A stretch of DNA of 64,000 nucleotides from Halorubrum sodomense (GTDB taxonomy: Archaea; Halobacteriota; Halobacteria; Halobacteriales; Haloferacaceae): positions 186,001 through 250,000 of the forward strand of contig NZ_FOYN01000001.1 of assembly GCF_900111935.1 (NCBI RefSeq), read 5' to 3'. Below the pieces are notes generated by a model. It did no database searches. It saw nothing but the letters and a program-made list of their open reading frames with translations, and was not told the DNA's origin. Shown here piece after piece: positions 24,295 through 33,006 of this stretch (the stretch's first letter is position 1; every line of letters begins with the position of its first letter). Both the position numbers and the translations under genes were made by a program.

Positions 24295-24552
24295 ATGAGC
24301 CGACGAACCAGTCTCAAGATCACCGACGAGCTCGAACGGCACCTCGAAAAGGCGAGCGAAATCGTGGCAAGCGCCCTCGACGATGATCCGCCGATGAGCG
24401 TCGTTATCGATGCTGCGCTCGCGCACCTGATTCAGTCGGAAGAGAATATCCGCGAGGCCCGCGAGGAATTAGATCCGGCGGTGATACAGCGGTTCAACAC
24501 CGATGTACTTGGGCTGCGGTACAGGACAAGAATAGAAAGTCGCTGGAGATAA
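24295..24552 (+). CDS. Intact RHH-like protein in the remnant provirus
   Basis: This 85-residue protein (MSRRTSLKITDELERHLEKASEIV...) is the full-length homologue of the 11313 gene, with most changes conservative. It is one of two complete genes left in the remnant. It could still bind operators in the intact provirus, which may matter for cross-regulation or immunity. Confidence 0.7.
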   Translation: MSRRTSLKITDELERHLEKASEIVASALDDDPPMSVVIDAALAHLIQSEENIREAREELDPAVIQRFNTDVLGLRYRTRIESRWR

Positions 24553-24568
24553 TGGACGAATTACGCGA

Positions 24569-24985
24569 TTAGCTGAAGTCCCACGTCTGCTCGAAGACCG
24601 CGTTTCCGCTCGGATCGTGGATTATTCGAACCTGAGCTTCGCCGCTGGACCAGTTTCCACTTTCGCTAACAATCTCTTTCCGCTCACCTGTCTCCCACGT
24701 ATCGCTGGGAATGGAACTGTTGACTCTCTCTCCATCAACGGCAAGCACAAGATCGGCCGATTCCAGCGACTGACCGCCGGTTTTGGTTAGACTGATGCTA
24801 TCCGAGGTGTTTGAGTCGATCGTAAACGTCGCCTGCGGCGCGGTGTCTCCTAACTGATCGCCGAGTCCGAGAACGAACGTCCCGATAACGGCCGCCAGGA
24901 TGACGGTAATCGCGACCATGAGGATGACGCCGATGACGGGACTTACTGCCCTGTCGTCCGCGTTGGATTGGTTGCTTGGTTTCAT
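24569..24985 (-). CDS. Type IV pilin-like protein in the remnant provirus
   Basis: This 138-residue protein has the signal and helix [35 protein letters not shown], nearly identical to the 11621 pilin. The head differs ([35 protein letters not shown]...), which suggests diversification or exchange. The head follows the haloarchaeal Pilin_N pattern. The position between the RHH-like gene and the HTH-protein homologue is the same as in the intact provirus. Confidence 0.85.
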   Translation of the reverse strand: MKPSNQSNADDRAVSPVIGVILMVAITVILAAVIGTFVLGLGDQLGDTAPQATFTIDSNTSDSISLTKTGGQSLESADLVLAVDGERVNSSIPSDTWETGERKEIVSESGNWSSGEAQVRIIHDPSGNAVFEQTWDFS

Positions 24986-25188
24986 AGTTTGAACCCAGCG
25001 GCCACCGACGAACGAGATCTCGGAGACCCGGGCGCCGTTATCGGCGCACGAGACAACTCTGCCCTCGTTCAGATCGGTTGCTGGTTACTTGTAAGGAAGC
25101 GGGACTGCCTTATGTACTTAATGGCATGAATATCAGCGGAGAAAATTGGACAGGTGGAATCAAATCCGTTGACGTAATTACAGTAGTC

Positions 25189-25356
25189 ATGGAACCCACG
25201 GCTACATCTCTCTCCCGGACTTACAGCAATCGCGTGTATCCGGACCCGTGGGAGAAGGTCCTCGATTACCGTCGCGTCCGCGAGTACGCCGCCGAGAACC
25301 CGAACACCGGCCGGGTCCGGGTCGGTCGCCCCACGACGCCCGTAAGGCGCGGGTGA
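25189..25356 (+). pseudogene. Truncated homologue of the 12164 gene
   Basis: The first 46 codons (MEPTATSLSRTYSNRVYPDP...) match the N terminus of the 12164 protein. After about 25316 the DNA switches to integrase sequence in another frame and soon reaches a stop. A microhomology around GGTCGCC probably mediated the deletion. Confidence 0.8.
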
Positions 25357-25496
25357 CGAAGTATCGGAACGACGGCGTCCCTCGGGGCGTCGTTTCGGAC
25401 CAGCCCAACGCGAGCGAGGACGTTCTCGACAAGCACTACGACCGCGCTTCGGAGCGCGAGAAGGCAGACCACCGATGGCGGATTATACAACACTGA
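25323..25496 (+). pseudogene. C-terminal fragment of a second integrase
   Basis: The frame reads HDARKARVTKYRNDGVPRGV through DKHYDRASEREK to the stop, nearly identical to the last 56 residues of the intact integrase. The catalytic H-x-x-R and Tyr remain, but the core-binding domain and first Arg are gone, so it cannot recombine DNA. Confidence 0.88.
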
Positions 25497-25549
25497 GCGT
25501 CACGCAAATTCAAGCCGATTACAGCGGGATAATCACGGGACTCAACTCT

Positions 25550-25560
25550 CGTCGCGCCCG
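25550..25560 (+). repeat. Outer degenerate att copy
   Basis: CGTCGCGCCCG matches the tRNA 3' end exactly, with a diverged CTCAACTCT before it. The 50 bases before it are homologous to those before 15029. It marks the right end of the older island. Confidence 0.7.
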
Positions 25561-25926
25561 TATCGTTCTCCCCGACAGATAGAACGGAGCAGAATGGTTC
25601 TATGGCCCTCTGGAAACGCAGCACGCTAAGCGGTGAAGACACGCGATAGATCGGTTACGGTCACGTGTGCGTATTGACCCATGATTTCACGGAACACGTC
25701 GATCCAGAGTAGTATATCTCTCCCCTCTGTCTCACTTCGCCAACTTACTCTGCTCGTCGTTTACCTCTCGGTAGTGGCGCTAACCACCGCTCACTTCGGA
25801 ATACAATCACTCGCACGTAATGAATAACTATCTCCACCGAGATCCGTCCGGTAATCGGAGCCGCGAACGAGTCATCGCTTTACCGCAGGGTATGACTGAA
25901 AACCACAATGCGGTCTAATTGGGTTG
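25561..25926. other. Junction between island and chromosome
   Basis: No gene is seen. AT-rich stretches (GAGTAGTATATCTC around 25708-25721 and AATGAATAACTATC around 25819) may include promoters. Confidence 0.35.
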
Positions 25927-27048
25927 ATGACACACCACCCGAACACTGACGTCCTGATTGTCGGCGGTGGCCTCGCCGGGCTGAGCCTGGCGGGATACCT
26001 CCAGCGCCAAGGCGTCGAACCAACGATTATCGAGCGAGTACCCGAGTGGCGAGACGCGGGATACGGAATCGGGCTGTGGGAGGACGGCCTCACGGTCCTC
26101 GACGAACTCGGGCTCCTCGATGCCGCCCGTGGCCGAGCCGCCGATCCCCGTGGATTTGCGGTTCGTGCGGGGGGTGGCGAACTCCTCGCACGCGCGTCGC
26201 TTCCCCCTGCGCAGATACTGCTCCTGGTCATCCATCGCGCTGACCTCCATGCCGTGCTCCGGGAGAACGTTCCGTCGGACTGGATTCGCATGGGGACAGC
26301 GCCCGAGGATATCACCGAGCACGCCGACGGTGTGACCGTCACCTTCGACGACGGGACGACTGACGAATTCGACTTCATCATCGGTGCTGATGGGGTTCAT
26401 TCGGCTGTGCGCAGTCAGTGCTTTGACGACTGGAGGAAACGCGAGTCCGATACGTACGTGTGGTCGCTGTGGGCCGAACAGGACGCGGACGTGGGGCAGG
26501 ATATGGTCAGTGTCTGGGGGCCGGGGAGTGAGGGGTTTGTCGCTCGGGTCGGCGACCGCGTCGGGTTCAACCTCGCCGCCCGCCTCGACAGTCCACCAGA
26601 ACCCCCCGGCCGTGCGGCGCTACGGAGACAGGCCGAGGCCATCGGCTGGCAGTTGCCAGCGCTTCTCGACGGCACCGACGACGAGCCGTTTTTCGACCGC
26701 ATCCGCGACGTGACGTGTGAGCACTGGCACACCGACCGCATTGCCTTGATCGGTGACGCCGCGCACGCAGTCCATCCGATTTCGGGGATGGGTGCGTCGC
26801 TCGCACTCCAAGACGCGCGTGTTCTCGCCCAGGAACTCGCTACGTCTCGCTCCGATCGGCCGTCCGACGCCTTCGCTAACTTCGAATCTCGGCGGCGGGC
26901 GGCTGTAACACGCGTTCAGCGTATGGCACGCGTTGAGGCCGCGATCACGTTCCTCGAATCGGACTCTCTCCGACGTCTCCGCAACAGCATCGTCAAACAC
27001 ACACCCCTGTTTGATATGTTCATCAAGCGGCAAGCACGAAACGACTAG
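25927..27048 (+). CDS. FAD-dependent monooxygenase, UbiH/PHBH class
   Basis: This 373-residue protein begins MTHHPNTDVLIVGGGLAGLSLAGYL, the GxGxxG FAD-binding fold. The mid-protein FIIGADGVHSAVR matches the DG motif, and IALIGDAAHAVHPISGMGASLALQDA is the GD motif binding the FAD ribityl. These three motifs define flavoprotein hydroxylases of the aromatic hydroxylase and squalene epoxidase type. The substrate cannot be read; geranylgeranyl or aromatic substrates are both plausible. It stands alone, with no pathway neighbours. Confidence 0.88.
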   Translation: MTHHPNTDVLIVGGGLAGLSLAGYLQRQGVEPTIIERVPEWRDAGYGIGLWEDGLTVLDELGLLDAARGRAADPRGFAVRAGGGELLARASLPPAQILLLVIHRADLHAVLRENVPSDWIRMGTAPEDITEHADGVTVTFDDGTTDEFDFIIGADGVHSAVRSQCFDDWRKRESDTYVWSLWAEQDADVGQDMVSVWGPGSEGFVARVGDRVGFNLAARLDSPPEPPGRAALRRQAEAIGWQLPALLDGTDDEPFFDRIRDVTCEHWHTDRIALIGDAAHAVHPISGMGASLALQDARVLAQELATSRSDRPSDAFANFESRRRAAVTRVQRMARVEAAITFLESDSLRRLRNSIVKHTPLFDMFIKRQARND

Positions 27049-27183
27049 GGTCCGGGAGCGGCTCCTCTGACTGGCGCCTCCCGCATCGTTTGAGCCTCGG
27101 CGCACCAAGACCCCTCGTCACCAGTTTTCAAGGTATTGCTGAAATCACAACAGCGTAGAACTGTGAACTCGTAACAGCGTCGG
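27049..27183. other. Gap between convergent genes
   Basis: No gene or strong motif is seen here. Confidence 0.3.
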
Positions 27184-27837
27184 CTACTCGTCTTCGAGAG
27201 CGTCGTAGATGTCCCGGTTCGAATCCCGGTCGCCGGCTGCGACCCGTCGAACCAGTTCCCGCCGGATATCCTCCATCACCTCGTCGAGCGGAGACGCTGT
27301 TTCCGCCCCTCCCTCGGTGGTCATACCTGAACGGACGCTTCGAGCGCCGTTAATCGTCGGGTCCGAAGAATCGCCGGTCAACCGATCTAGCCCGTAGTTG
27401 ACGAGTTCGTCTCGCCGTTCGTCGATCTCACCGGCCAGATCCAGCTCTCCGGTGCGGGATCGGAGATACTCGGTGGTTCCCTCCTCATCCATCGCCGCTT
27501 CGTCGGTTCCGAACGCCTTCAGAATCGCCCGCACTTCGTCGTCGTACTCGAACCGACACCCGTTGAGGAAGTAGAAGACGACCGTCGCGTTGAGCGCGGT
27601 TCGTTTGTTCGCATCGACCGAGGGGTGATTGGCGACGAGGAGCCGGAGGAGGTGATACGCCTTCTCGTGGATGGTGTCCGGTGCGGAACCGAAACTGCCC
27701 TCCTCGACGTAGTTCAACGCGAACTCGACGTCACCGGGGTTCCGAACACCGGGGGGAGTGTCGGGATACTCCGCGACGATGTCGTCGTGGATGGCGACGA
27801 CATCCTCGACGGACGGGTACCACAACGAGTCGGTCAT
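27184..27837 (-). CDS. Fic/Doc-family protein
   Basis: I start at the ATG at 27837 (MTDSLWYPSVEDVVAIHDDI), not the TTG 9 bases upstream. The motif HPSVDANKRTAL matches Doc, the P1 toxin class (HxFx-DANKR), more than canonical Fic (HPFxDGNGR). Doc phosphorylates elongation factor Tu in P1. Residues 1-135 are the Doc domain; the C-terminal 80 residues are charged, helical and unassigned. No separate antitoxin gene is visible, so the extension or an untranslated partner may restrain it. A palindrome lies just upstream. Confidence 0.85.
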   Translation of the reverse strand: MTDSLWYPSVEDVVAIHDDIVAEYPDTPPGVRNPGDVEFALNYVEEGSFGSAPDTIHEKAYHLLRLLVANHPSVDANKRTALNATVVFYFLNGCRFEYDDEVRAILKAFGTDEAAMDEEGTTEYLRSRTGELDLAGEIDERRDELVNYGLDRLTGDSSDPTINGARSVRSGMTTEGGAETASPLDEVMEDIRRELVRRVAAGDRDSNRDIYDALEDE

Positions 27838-27853
27838 TCGCTCCAATCTCGAT

Positions 27854-27867
27854 ACTACACCGGTGTA
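27854..27867. promoter_or_regulatory. Palindromic operator before the Doc-like gene
   Basis: CTACACCGGTGTAG is a perfect 14-base palindrome 17-30 bases before the start codon. That position suits an operator overlapping the basal promoter. Toxin modules are usually autoregulated through such sites. Confidence 0.6.
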
Positions 27868-28120
27868 GCTGTTGCTATGATGAGACGGGAGAGTGATGTC
27901 AGAAATCTCTTTTTTTTCAGGACGCCAATCTCGACCGTCTCACGCCTGAAAGGTCTCGTCGTTCGACGGTCGAACCAGCGCCCGTCGCGCCAGTCTCGTT
28001 CTAATCGAATGACTGCGACGGGGTAGTGGCTTCTTTCAGAGGGAGAGCGTTACGATTTTGAACGAAAGTGCGGCTCATGTGTCGACTTTTCAGGATCGCG
28101 GCGGAACACTGCTCACACCC

Positions 28121-28942
28121 ATGGACCTGACGGAGGGGGCAGTTCGGGAGATCTGTACTGACGCGGTTTTCGAACGCGGGGAGAGGTACCTCGCTGAGGA
28201 CCGTATCCTCGATATCCATCGCATTGACACTACTGTAACCGCCGTCGTGAGCGGCAGCCGTCAGTACGACGTGCGTGTCGACCTCGCGGTCAACGGCTTC
28301 GACCCGTGGTGCGACTGCCCGTATACCGGACCGGAGGCGTGTAAGCACGTCGTCGCCGTGTTGCTTCGATGCGCGGACGACTGCCCTCCGGACGAGGGCG
28401 ATCGGCTCGACGCCGCACTCGAGGCTGCCGACGCCGACGACCTGCGGGGGTTCCTCCGGGACACACTGGCGACCGACGCTGCCGTCCGCGAACGCTTCTT
28501 CGCCCGCTTCGGTGAGTCACCGACGCGATCGGTCGAGGATCTGCGCGCTGCGATCGACCGAGAGTTCGAGGAGACGAACCCCGACTACTTCGTCGTCTTC
28601 GAGCCGATCGACTTCTCGGAGTGGTTCGATCTCGCGGGCGAGTATCGCGATCAGGGGCGATACGCGTCGGCGGCAGCGGTGTATCGCGCCCTCGTCGAAT
28701 CGCTCGACGAGAATATGGAGCGCGTCGACGGGGCGTACGACCACTTCTCGCAGCGGTTCACGCGAGCACTTGACGGGTACGTCGACTGCGTGGCGGCCGG
28801 CGATCCCGACGCTGAGGAGGCCGCCGACGCCGTCGCGTTTCTCGAGGACCGGACGACATCCGGAACGCCGTTGCTCAGCGAGCACTTCGAGCGCGCAGCG
28901 ACGGAGTTGGAGGACACGCTCGCTGAGCGGCGAGATCGGTAA
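28121..28942 (+). CDS. SWIM zinc-finger protein
   Basis: This 273-residue protein is started at the ATG at 28121. The SWIM motif CDCPYTGPEACKHVVAVLL (C-x-C-x(n)-C-x-H) lies near residues 66-84. The rest is helical and acidic, with a tetratricopeptide-like region (YASAAAVYRALVES). SWIM domains bind nucleic acid or protein. The C terminus overlaps the 28875-29348 frame tail to tail by 68 bases. Confidence 0.82.
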   Translation: MDLTEGAVREICTDAVFERGERYLAEDRILDIHRIDTTVTAVVSGSRQYDVRVDLAVNGFDPWCDCPYTGPEACKHVVAVLLRCADDCPPDEGDRLDAALEAADADDLRGFLRDTLATDAAVRERFFARFGESPTRSVEDLRAAIDREFEETNPDYFVVFEPIDFSEWFDLAGEYRDQGRYASAAAVYRALVESLDENMERVDGAYDHFSQRFTRALDGYVDCVAAGDPDAEEAADAVAFLEDRTTSGTPLLSEHFERAATELEDTLAERRDR

Positions 28943-29348
28943 TCCTTCGCCATCCTGCTTTTTGCCGCGCTTCAGTCGTTCGCTCTCCGAGCGCGGCGAT
29001 GACGTCGCCGATCGTGTAGAGACCGAAATCATCGCGCTCGGCGGCAGCCTCGCGGATGCTGTCCGTGAGTCCCCTCCGAGAGAACAGCGCGCATTGGACG
29101 GTCCGCGTGCCACCGCCCGACGGCTCCCACCGGAGTTCCTCGACGTGCGTCTCCAGCGAGGCCAACGCGCTGTGTTCGAGCGGCGACTCCCGATACATAC
29201 ACTCGCCGACGACGAGCGCGTCTTCGTCGGTGAGCCCGGTCGCGTTCTTCGGCTGTGAGACCGACCCGTGGCGCACCGCCTCGTCGATCGTCGCGTCGCG
29301 GAGCAGACCCCGCTGACGGGGGGTATTCCATGCGCCGCTACGTCCCAC
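28875..29348 (-). CDS. Uncharacterised small protein sharing a block with the provirus NTPase
   Basis: This frame of up to 157 residues begins 11 bases before the end of the EamA gene and probably follows it in one transcript. The central region (DALVVGECMYRESPLEHSALASLETHVEELRWEP) looks like a real domain of unknown function. The C terminus after about residue 140 may be frameshifted or read-through. DNA at 29229-29292 is about 91 percent identical to 5991-6054 in the provirus NTPase, encoding DEAVRHGSVSQ-x-K-x-ATGLT in both. Confidence 0.5.
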   Translation of the reverse strand: MGRSGAWNTPRQRGLLRDATIDEAVRHGSVSQPKNATGLTDEDALVVGECMYRESPLEHSALASLETHVEELRWEPSGGGTRTVQCALFSRRGLTDSIREAAAERDDFGLYTIGDVIAALGERTTEARQKAGWRRITDLAAQRACPPTPSLRARSAR

Positions 29349-30228
29349 GGAGCACCCGCCACTTCGCGGCGACGAACCCCGCGAGGATGAACACGAAGCC
29401 GGCGACGGTCGCGGGGGTCACTTCCTGCCCGAGCACGAGCCAGCCTGCGAGCGCCGCGAACACTGGAATCACGTACTCGATGAAGCTCATCTCGATCGGC
29501 CCGAGGTCGTCCAGCAGCGTGAAGTACAGGAGGAAGCCGCCGGCGCCGGCGACCGCGGAGAGGTACGCGACGGCGGCGAGCGCGGACGGCGTCCACGTGG
29601 CGGTCGCGAACGACTGCCCGGGGAGCGCGATCACGGCGGCGTGGAGGACGACCGCGCCGACGGCCATCATCCAGGCCTGTGTCGAGAGGAACGGCATCGA
29701 CGGCGATCGGCTGTGGGTAACGACCGCGGCGACGGCGAACGCGAGCGCGGAGGCGAGCACGAGCGCGACGCCGAGGACGCTGTCCGCGAGGTTCGTCGGG
29801 TCGGGATCGGCGATAACCACGACGCCGACGAACCCGAGCGCGACGCCGAGCGCGGTGGCGGCGGTGAACTCCTCGTCGGTCGAGACGAGCCGCGTGAGCG
29901 CCGGGGTCACCACGGGGACGAGGCCCAACAGCACCGCGGCGACCCCGCCCGTGACGTACCGCTGGCCGGCGAACAGGAACGCGTGATGGGCGCCGATGAT
30001 GAGGGCCCCGCCGACGAGCACGTAGACGTAGTCGTCCCGCGTCCGGGGGCGGATGTCCACGCCGGCGACGAGCACGGCGGCGAACAGCAGCACGGCAGCG
30101 ACGTCGAAGCGCACGGCGGCGAACGGGACCGCGGGGAGGTCCGCGAGGCCGACGTCCGTCGCCATGAACGCCGTCCCCCACACTGCGCACAGCAACAGAA
30201 AGCGGCCGGCCGTCCGGGAGCGACTCAT
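29338..30228 (-). CDS. EamA/DMT-family transporter
   Basis: This 296-residue protein has ten predicted membrane helices in two five-helix halves, the form of EamA drug/metabolite exporters. Typical motifs are ALLFAAVLVAG in the first half and a C-terminal FIEYVIPVFAALAGWLVLGQEVTPATVAGFVFILAGF, matching the EamA repeat signature (P-x-x-A-x-x-x-x-x-x-x-GE). The substrate is unknown; amino acids or metabolites are usual. Confidence 0.9.
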   Translation of the reverse strand: MSRSRTAGRFLLLCAVWGTAFMATDVGLADLPAVPFAAVRFDVAAVLLFAAVLVAGVDIRPRTRDDYVYVLVGGALIIGAHHAFLFAGQRYVTGGVAAVLLGLVPVVTPALTRLVSTDEEFTAATALGVALGFVGVVVIADPDPTNLADSVLGVALVLASALAFAVAAVVTHSRSPSMPFLSTQAWMMAVGAVVLHAAVIALPGQSFATATWTPSALAAVAYLSAVAGAGGFLLYFTLLDDLGPIEMSFIEYVIPVFAALAGWLVLGQEVTPATVAGFVFILAGFVAAKWRVLRGT

Positions 30229-30469
30229 TCACGCGGAGGTCGCCGCCGACGGCGAAAGACCCGTCGAACCGCGCCGGTTCTCCCAGCGCCGGCTGCGTGT
30301 AGCCGACGGCTTGAGATACGCTCTGACGGTCTCGGTTCTACTCTCAACGCGACCGAGAGCGGATTCTCCGGCCCTGTCCGTCGCCCCGACGCAAGCGCCG
30401 ACTGCCAACTCGGGAACCCGAACTCCACTTGGGGCACAGACGTAAGCTTCTGGCCCGGCAATGGGTGGT

Positions 30470-31093
30470 ATGGCTGATTCCGATACCGCCGCCGACGCGA
30501 CGCCTGTCGAGACGACCGAGTGGGAGGGTGGATTCAGTTGGATCGCGTATCCCGACGAGGACGCGCGCCGCGCGAGCCACGCACTGACGACGGGCGCCGG
30601 CGTCTGGCTCGTCGACCCGGTCGACGTCGACGGACTCGACGCGCACCTCCGCGAGGCGGGAGACGTCGCCGGCGTCGTCGTCCTTCAGGACCGACACACG
30701 CGCGACGCCGCGGCGGTGGCGCGTCGACACGACGTCGCCGTGTCCGTGCCGGAGGGAATGTCGCTCACCCGCGAGAAGCTCGACGCGGACGCGGAACCGA
30801 CCGGCTCGGCGCTCGCCGGGTCCGCGTACGAGGTTCACGAGCTCCGACTGGACGACGACTGGGAAGAGGCCGTCCTGTGGAACGACGACCGCTCGACGCT
30901 GCTCGTCCCCGAGACGCTCGGGACGCTCCCGGCGTTCCGGGACGACGGCGACGCGCTCGGGGTTCACCCCGCAGTCGAGGAGTCGCCACAGGGACTGGCG
31001 GAGTGGGATCCCGGCCACCTCCTCGTCGGCCACGGCACGAGCATCCACGAGGGCGCGACGGCGGCGCTCGCGGCCGCGCTCGGACTCGACTGA
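30470..31093 (+). CDS. MBL-fold-like protein of unknown function
   Basis: This protein of about 207 residues starts at the ATG at 30470. WEGGFSWIAYPDEDARRASHALTTGAGVWLVDPVDVDGLD, VVVLQDRHTRDAAAVARRHDV and a final HLLVGHGTSIHEGA follow the strand order of metallo-beta-lactamase proteins, but the H-x-H-x-D-H core is reduced to QDRHTRD. It may therefore not bind metals in the standard way. It is common among haloarchaea as an uncharacterised gene (inferred from style). Confidence 0.55.
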   Translation: MADSDTAADATPVETTEWEGGFSWIAYPDEDARRASHALTTGAGVWLVDPVDVDGLDAHLREAGDVAGVVVLQDRHTRDAAAVARRHDVAVSVPEGMSLTREKLDADAEPTGSALAGSAYEVHELRLDDDWEEAVLWNDDRSTLLVPETLGTLPAFRDDGDALGVHPAVEESPQGLAEWDPGHLLVGHGTSIHEGATAALAAALGLD

Positions 31094-31233
31094 CGGCGAC
31101 CGGAAGGCGACCTCGTTCCGTCCAGAACCGAGACACGCTAACACACGACATATACGTCTGCGAGCCCGACTGCGCGTAGATGCGGGTCGATCCACGAACC
31201 GCCCTGCGACGGCTCTACAGGAAAGTAACCCCC

Positions 31234-31845
31234 ATGGAACTCACAGGACAACAGATCAGAGAGTATGACCGACGTGCGATAGACAGCGACACCACTGAGA
31301 CAGCAACATTTGGCCTCGGCTGCTTCTGGGGGCCGGACGCCCAGTTCGGCGCCGTCGACGGCGTGGTCCGCACCCGCGTGGGCTACGCCGGCGGGACCTC
31401 GCGCGACCCGACGTACCACTCGTTAGGGAACCACACCGAAGTGTTCCAAGTCGAGTTCGATCCCGACACGATCACCTACCGAGACCTGCTGACACGGGTC
31501 TTCGAATCCCACAACCCCAACCACCAGACCGGAAACACGCAGTACCAAAACGTCGTCCTCACGGCGACGGCGGCCCAGCAGGCGACCCTCGACGAGTTTC
31601 TCTCGTCACGAGGGCTCACTGCCGACGGGATCGGCACACGGATCGAGCAGCTCTCGCGGTTCTCCCCGGCCGAAGACTACCACCAGAAGTACAAGCTGCG
31701 GTCCGTCTCCTCGCTTATCGACGCGTTCGACGCGGCGGGATACGACGACGAGGCGTTGCGGGAGTCACCCATCGCCGCCAAGCTGAACGGCTATGCCGCT
31801 GGACACGACGTCGCGGTGGTCGAAGAGCTCCCGGCGTCCAGGTGA
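31234..31845 (+). CDS. msrA: Peptide methionine sulfoxide reductase A
   Basis: This 203-residue protein contains the MsrA signature FGLGCFWGPDAQF, with the catalytic Cys in GCFWG. RVGYAGGTSRDPTYHSLGNHTEVFQVEFDP follows. It reduces methionine-S-sulfoxide in proteins, repairing oxidative damage. The C-terminal extension (DAAGYDDEALRESPIAAKLNGYAAGH) is common in archaeal forms. It starts at the ATG at 31234, which follows an upstream in-frame stretch without a convincing start. Confidence 0.92.
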   Translation: MELTGQQIREYDRRAIDSDTTETATFGLGCFWGPDAQFGAVDGVVRTRVGYAGGTSRDPTYHSLGNHTEVFQVEFDPDTITYRDLLTRVFESHNPNHQTGNTQYQNVVLTATAAQQATLDEFLSSRGLTADGIGTRIEQLSRFSPAEDYHQKYKLRSVSSLIDAFDAAGYDDEALRESPIAAKLNGYAAGHDVAVVEELPASR

Positions 31846-31926
31846 CGCCGTCGGCCGTCGGTTCTCACGGCGCGACCGATGTCCGCAGATGACACAGGCT
31901 TTCCGTATGGCACTCCTTGTGTCCGT

Positions 31927-32397
31927 ATGTCGATAACTACTGGCGATTCGGTGACGCTCGAGTACACCGGCAAACTGGACGATGGGACCGTGTTCGACAC
32001 CTCCAAGCAGTCAGTCGCCGAGGAAGCGGGCCTCGCCGAGGCCCAGCCCGACCGCGAGTACACGCCGTTGACGGTCGAGGTCGGCGGCGGTCAGGTCATC
32101 GAGGGGATGGAGGAGGGACTCCTCGGGCTGGCGGCCGGCGAGACGGACACGCTGACGATCCCGCCGGAGAAGGCCTACGGACAGCCCAGCGACGAGAACG
32201 TCGAGGAGTTCGACACCGACGAGCTCCGGGAGATGCTCGGCGGCCAGCTGCCCGAGGAGGGCGCGTACCTCGAGGCCCAGGACGGCAGCCAGGGCGAGAT
32301 CGTCCACGCGGACGAGGACGTGATTCGAGCGGACTTCAACCCGCCGCTCGCCGGTGAGACGCTGACGTTCGACGTCGAAATCGTCGAGGTCAACTGA
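31927..32397 (+). CDS. FKBP-type peptidyl-prolyl isomerase, SlyD-like
   Basis: This 156-residue protein begins MSITTGDSVTLEYTGKLDDGTVFDTS and has VIEGMEEGLLGLAAGETDTLTIPPEKAYG. It has an inserted flap with AYLEAQDGSQGEIVHADED, as in archaeal and SlyD FKBPs. It should speed proline isomerisation and assist folding. The start at 31927 removes an N-terminal stretch lacking family similarity. Confidence 0.92.
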   Translation: MSITTGDSVTLEYTGKLDDGTVFDTSKQSVAEEAGLAEAQPDREYTPLTVEVGGGQVIEGMEEGLLGLAAGETDTLTIPPEKAYGQPSDENVEEFDTDELREMLGGQLPEEGAYLEAQDGSQGEIVHADEDVIRADFNPPLAGETLTFDVEIVEVN

Positions 32398-32430
32398 GCC
32401 CGCCCCGTCCGCTTCGCCCGCCTGACGGGA

Positions 32431-32808
32431 CTACCCGTGAAACCGGTACAGCGACGTGACGTACGGGAGCCGGTTGAGCATCCAGATCGCCACCGGCAGG
32501 CCCACGACCGTGACCGCGAGCGCCGACGCGACGTTCGCCCACAGCAGGCTCAGCCACCAACCGACGAGGACGAAGTAGATCCCACGCACGACGAGCGACC
32601 GCTGGCCTCGCGCCGAGTCCGGGTCCGAGAGCGACCGCGGCTCCGCGAGCGTGAGCACCGTCGGCACGAGGTTGATCAGCTTGACACCGACGGGAAGCAG
32701 CACGACCGTGACCGTGAGCAGCCACGCGACGTTGACGACGATCGGCGTCGCCCACCAGCCGACGAAGACGAACCACAGCGCGCGAACGAGCAGGGACCGT
32801 TGTGCCAT
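32431..32808 (-). CDS. YccF-domain membrane protein
   Basis: This protein of about 125 residues is made of two YccF repeats, SLLVRALWFVFVGWWATPIVVNVAW and SLVVRGIYFVLVGWWLSLLWANVAS. Each has the F/Y-x-x-VGWW motif and a following helix (VVLLPVG, VVGLPVA). YccF proteins are small inner-membrane proteins of unknown function. It starts at the CAT-complement ATG at 32808. Confidence 0.85.
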   Translation of the reverse strand: MAQRSLLVRALWFVFVGWWATPIVVNVAWLLTVTVVLLPVGVKLINLVPTVLTLAEPRSLSDPDSARGQRSLVVRGIYFVLVGWWLSLLWANVASALAVTVVGLPVAIWMLNRLPYVTSLYRFHG

Positions 32809-33006
32809 TGCTCGGGATAGACGCTCAGCGGGGAAACCCGTGTCGCCGGTCGCCGTCGCCGCGAATCCCTCGACCAGGAGCGATACTGGACTTCGCGGCG
32901 ACGGCCGCCCCGAATGCGTTTCTCCGGTAGCGTGTCCGGGGCGACCACCGCGAGGCACCCCGACCGACCCCGTCCGTTTCAAGACGCTCGCCGGCGTGTT
33001 GTTCGT

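Larger units (their letters stand above)
23667..25560 (+). mobile_element. Remnant of a second, related provirus
   Basis: Three blocks are colinear with the intact provirus: 23667-23830 (matches 336-500), about 23835-25316 (matches 10850 to about 12300) and 25323-25560 (matches about 14800-15042). The junctions imply deletions equivalent to about 10.3 kb and 2.5 kb. Sequence differs by roughly 10-15 percent, so it is a sibling element rather than a copy. It ends in a degenerate att repeat. Confidence 0.85.

Noticed and set aside
28517-30232. A 571-residue minus-strand open frame
   Set aside because: Arg/Pro-rich, lies across the EamA, small ORF and SWIM genes in other frames; a GC-skew shadow.
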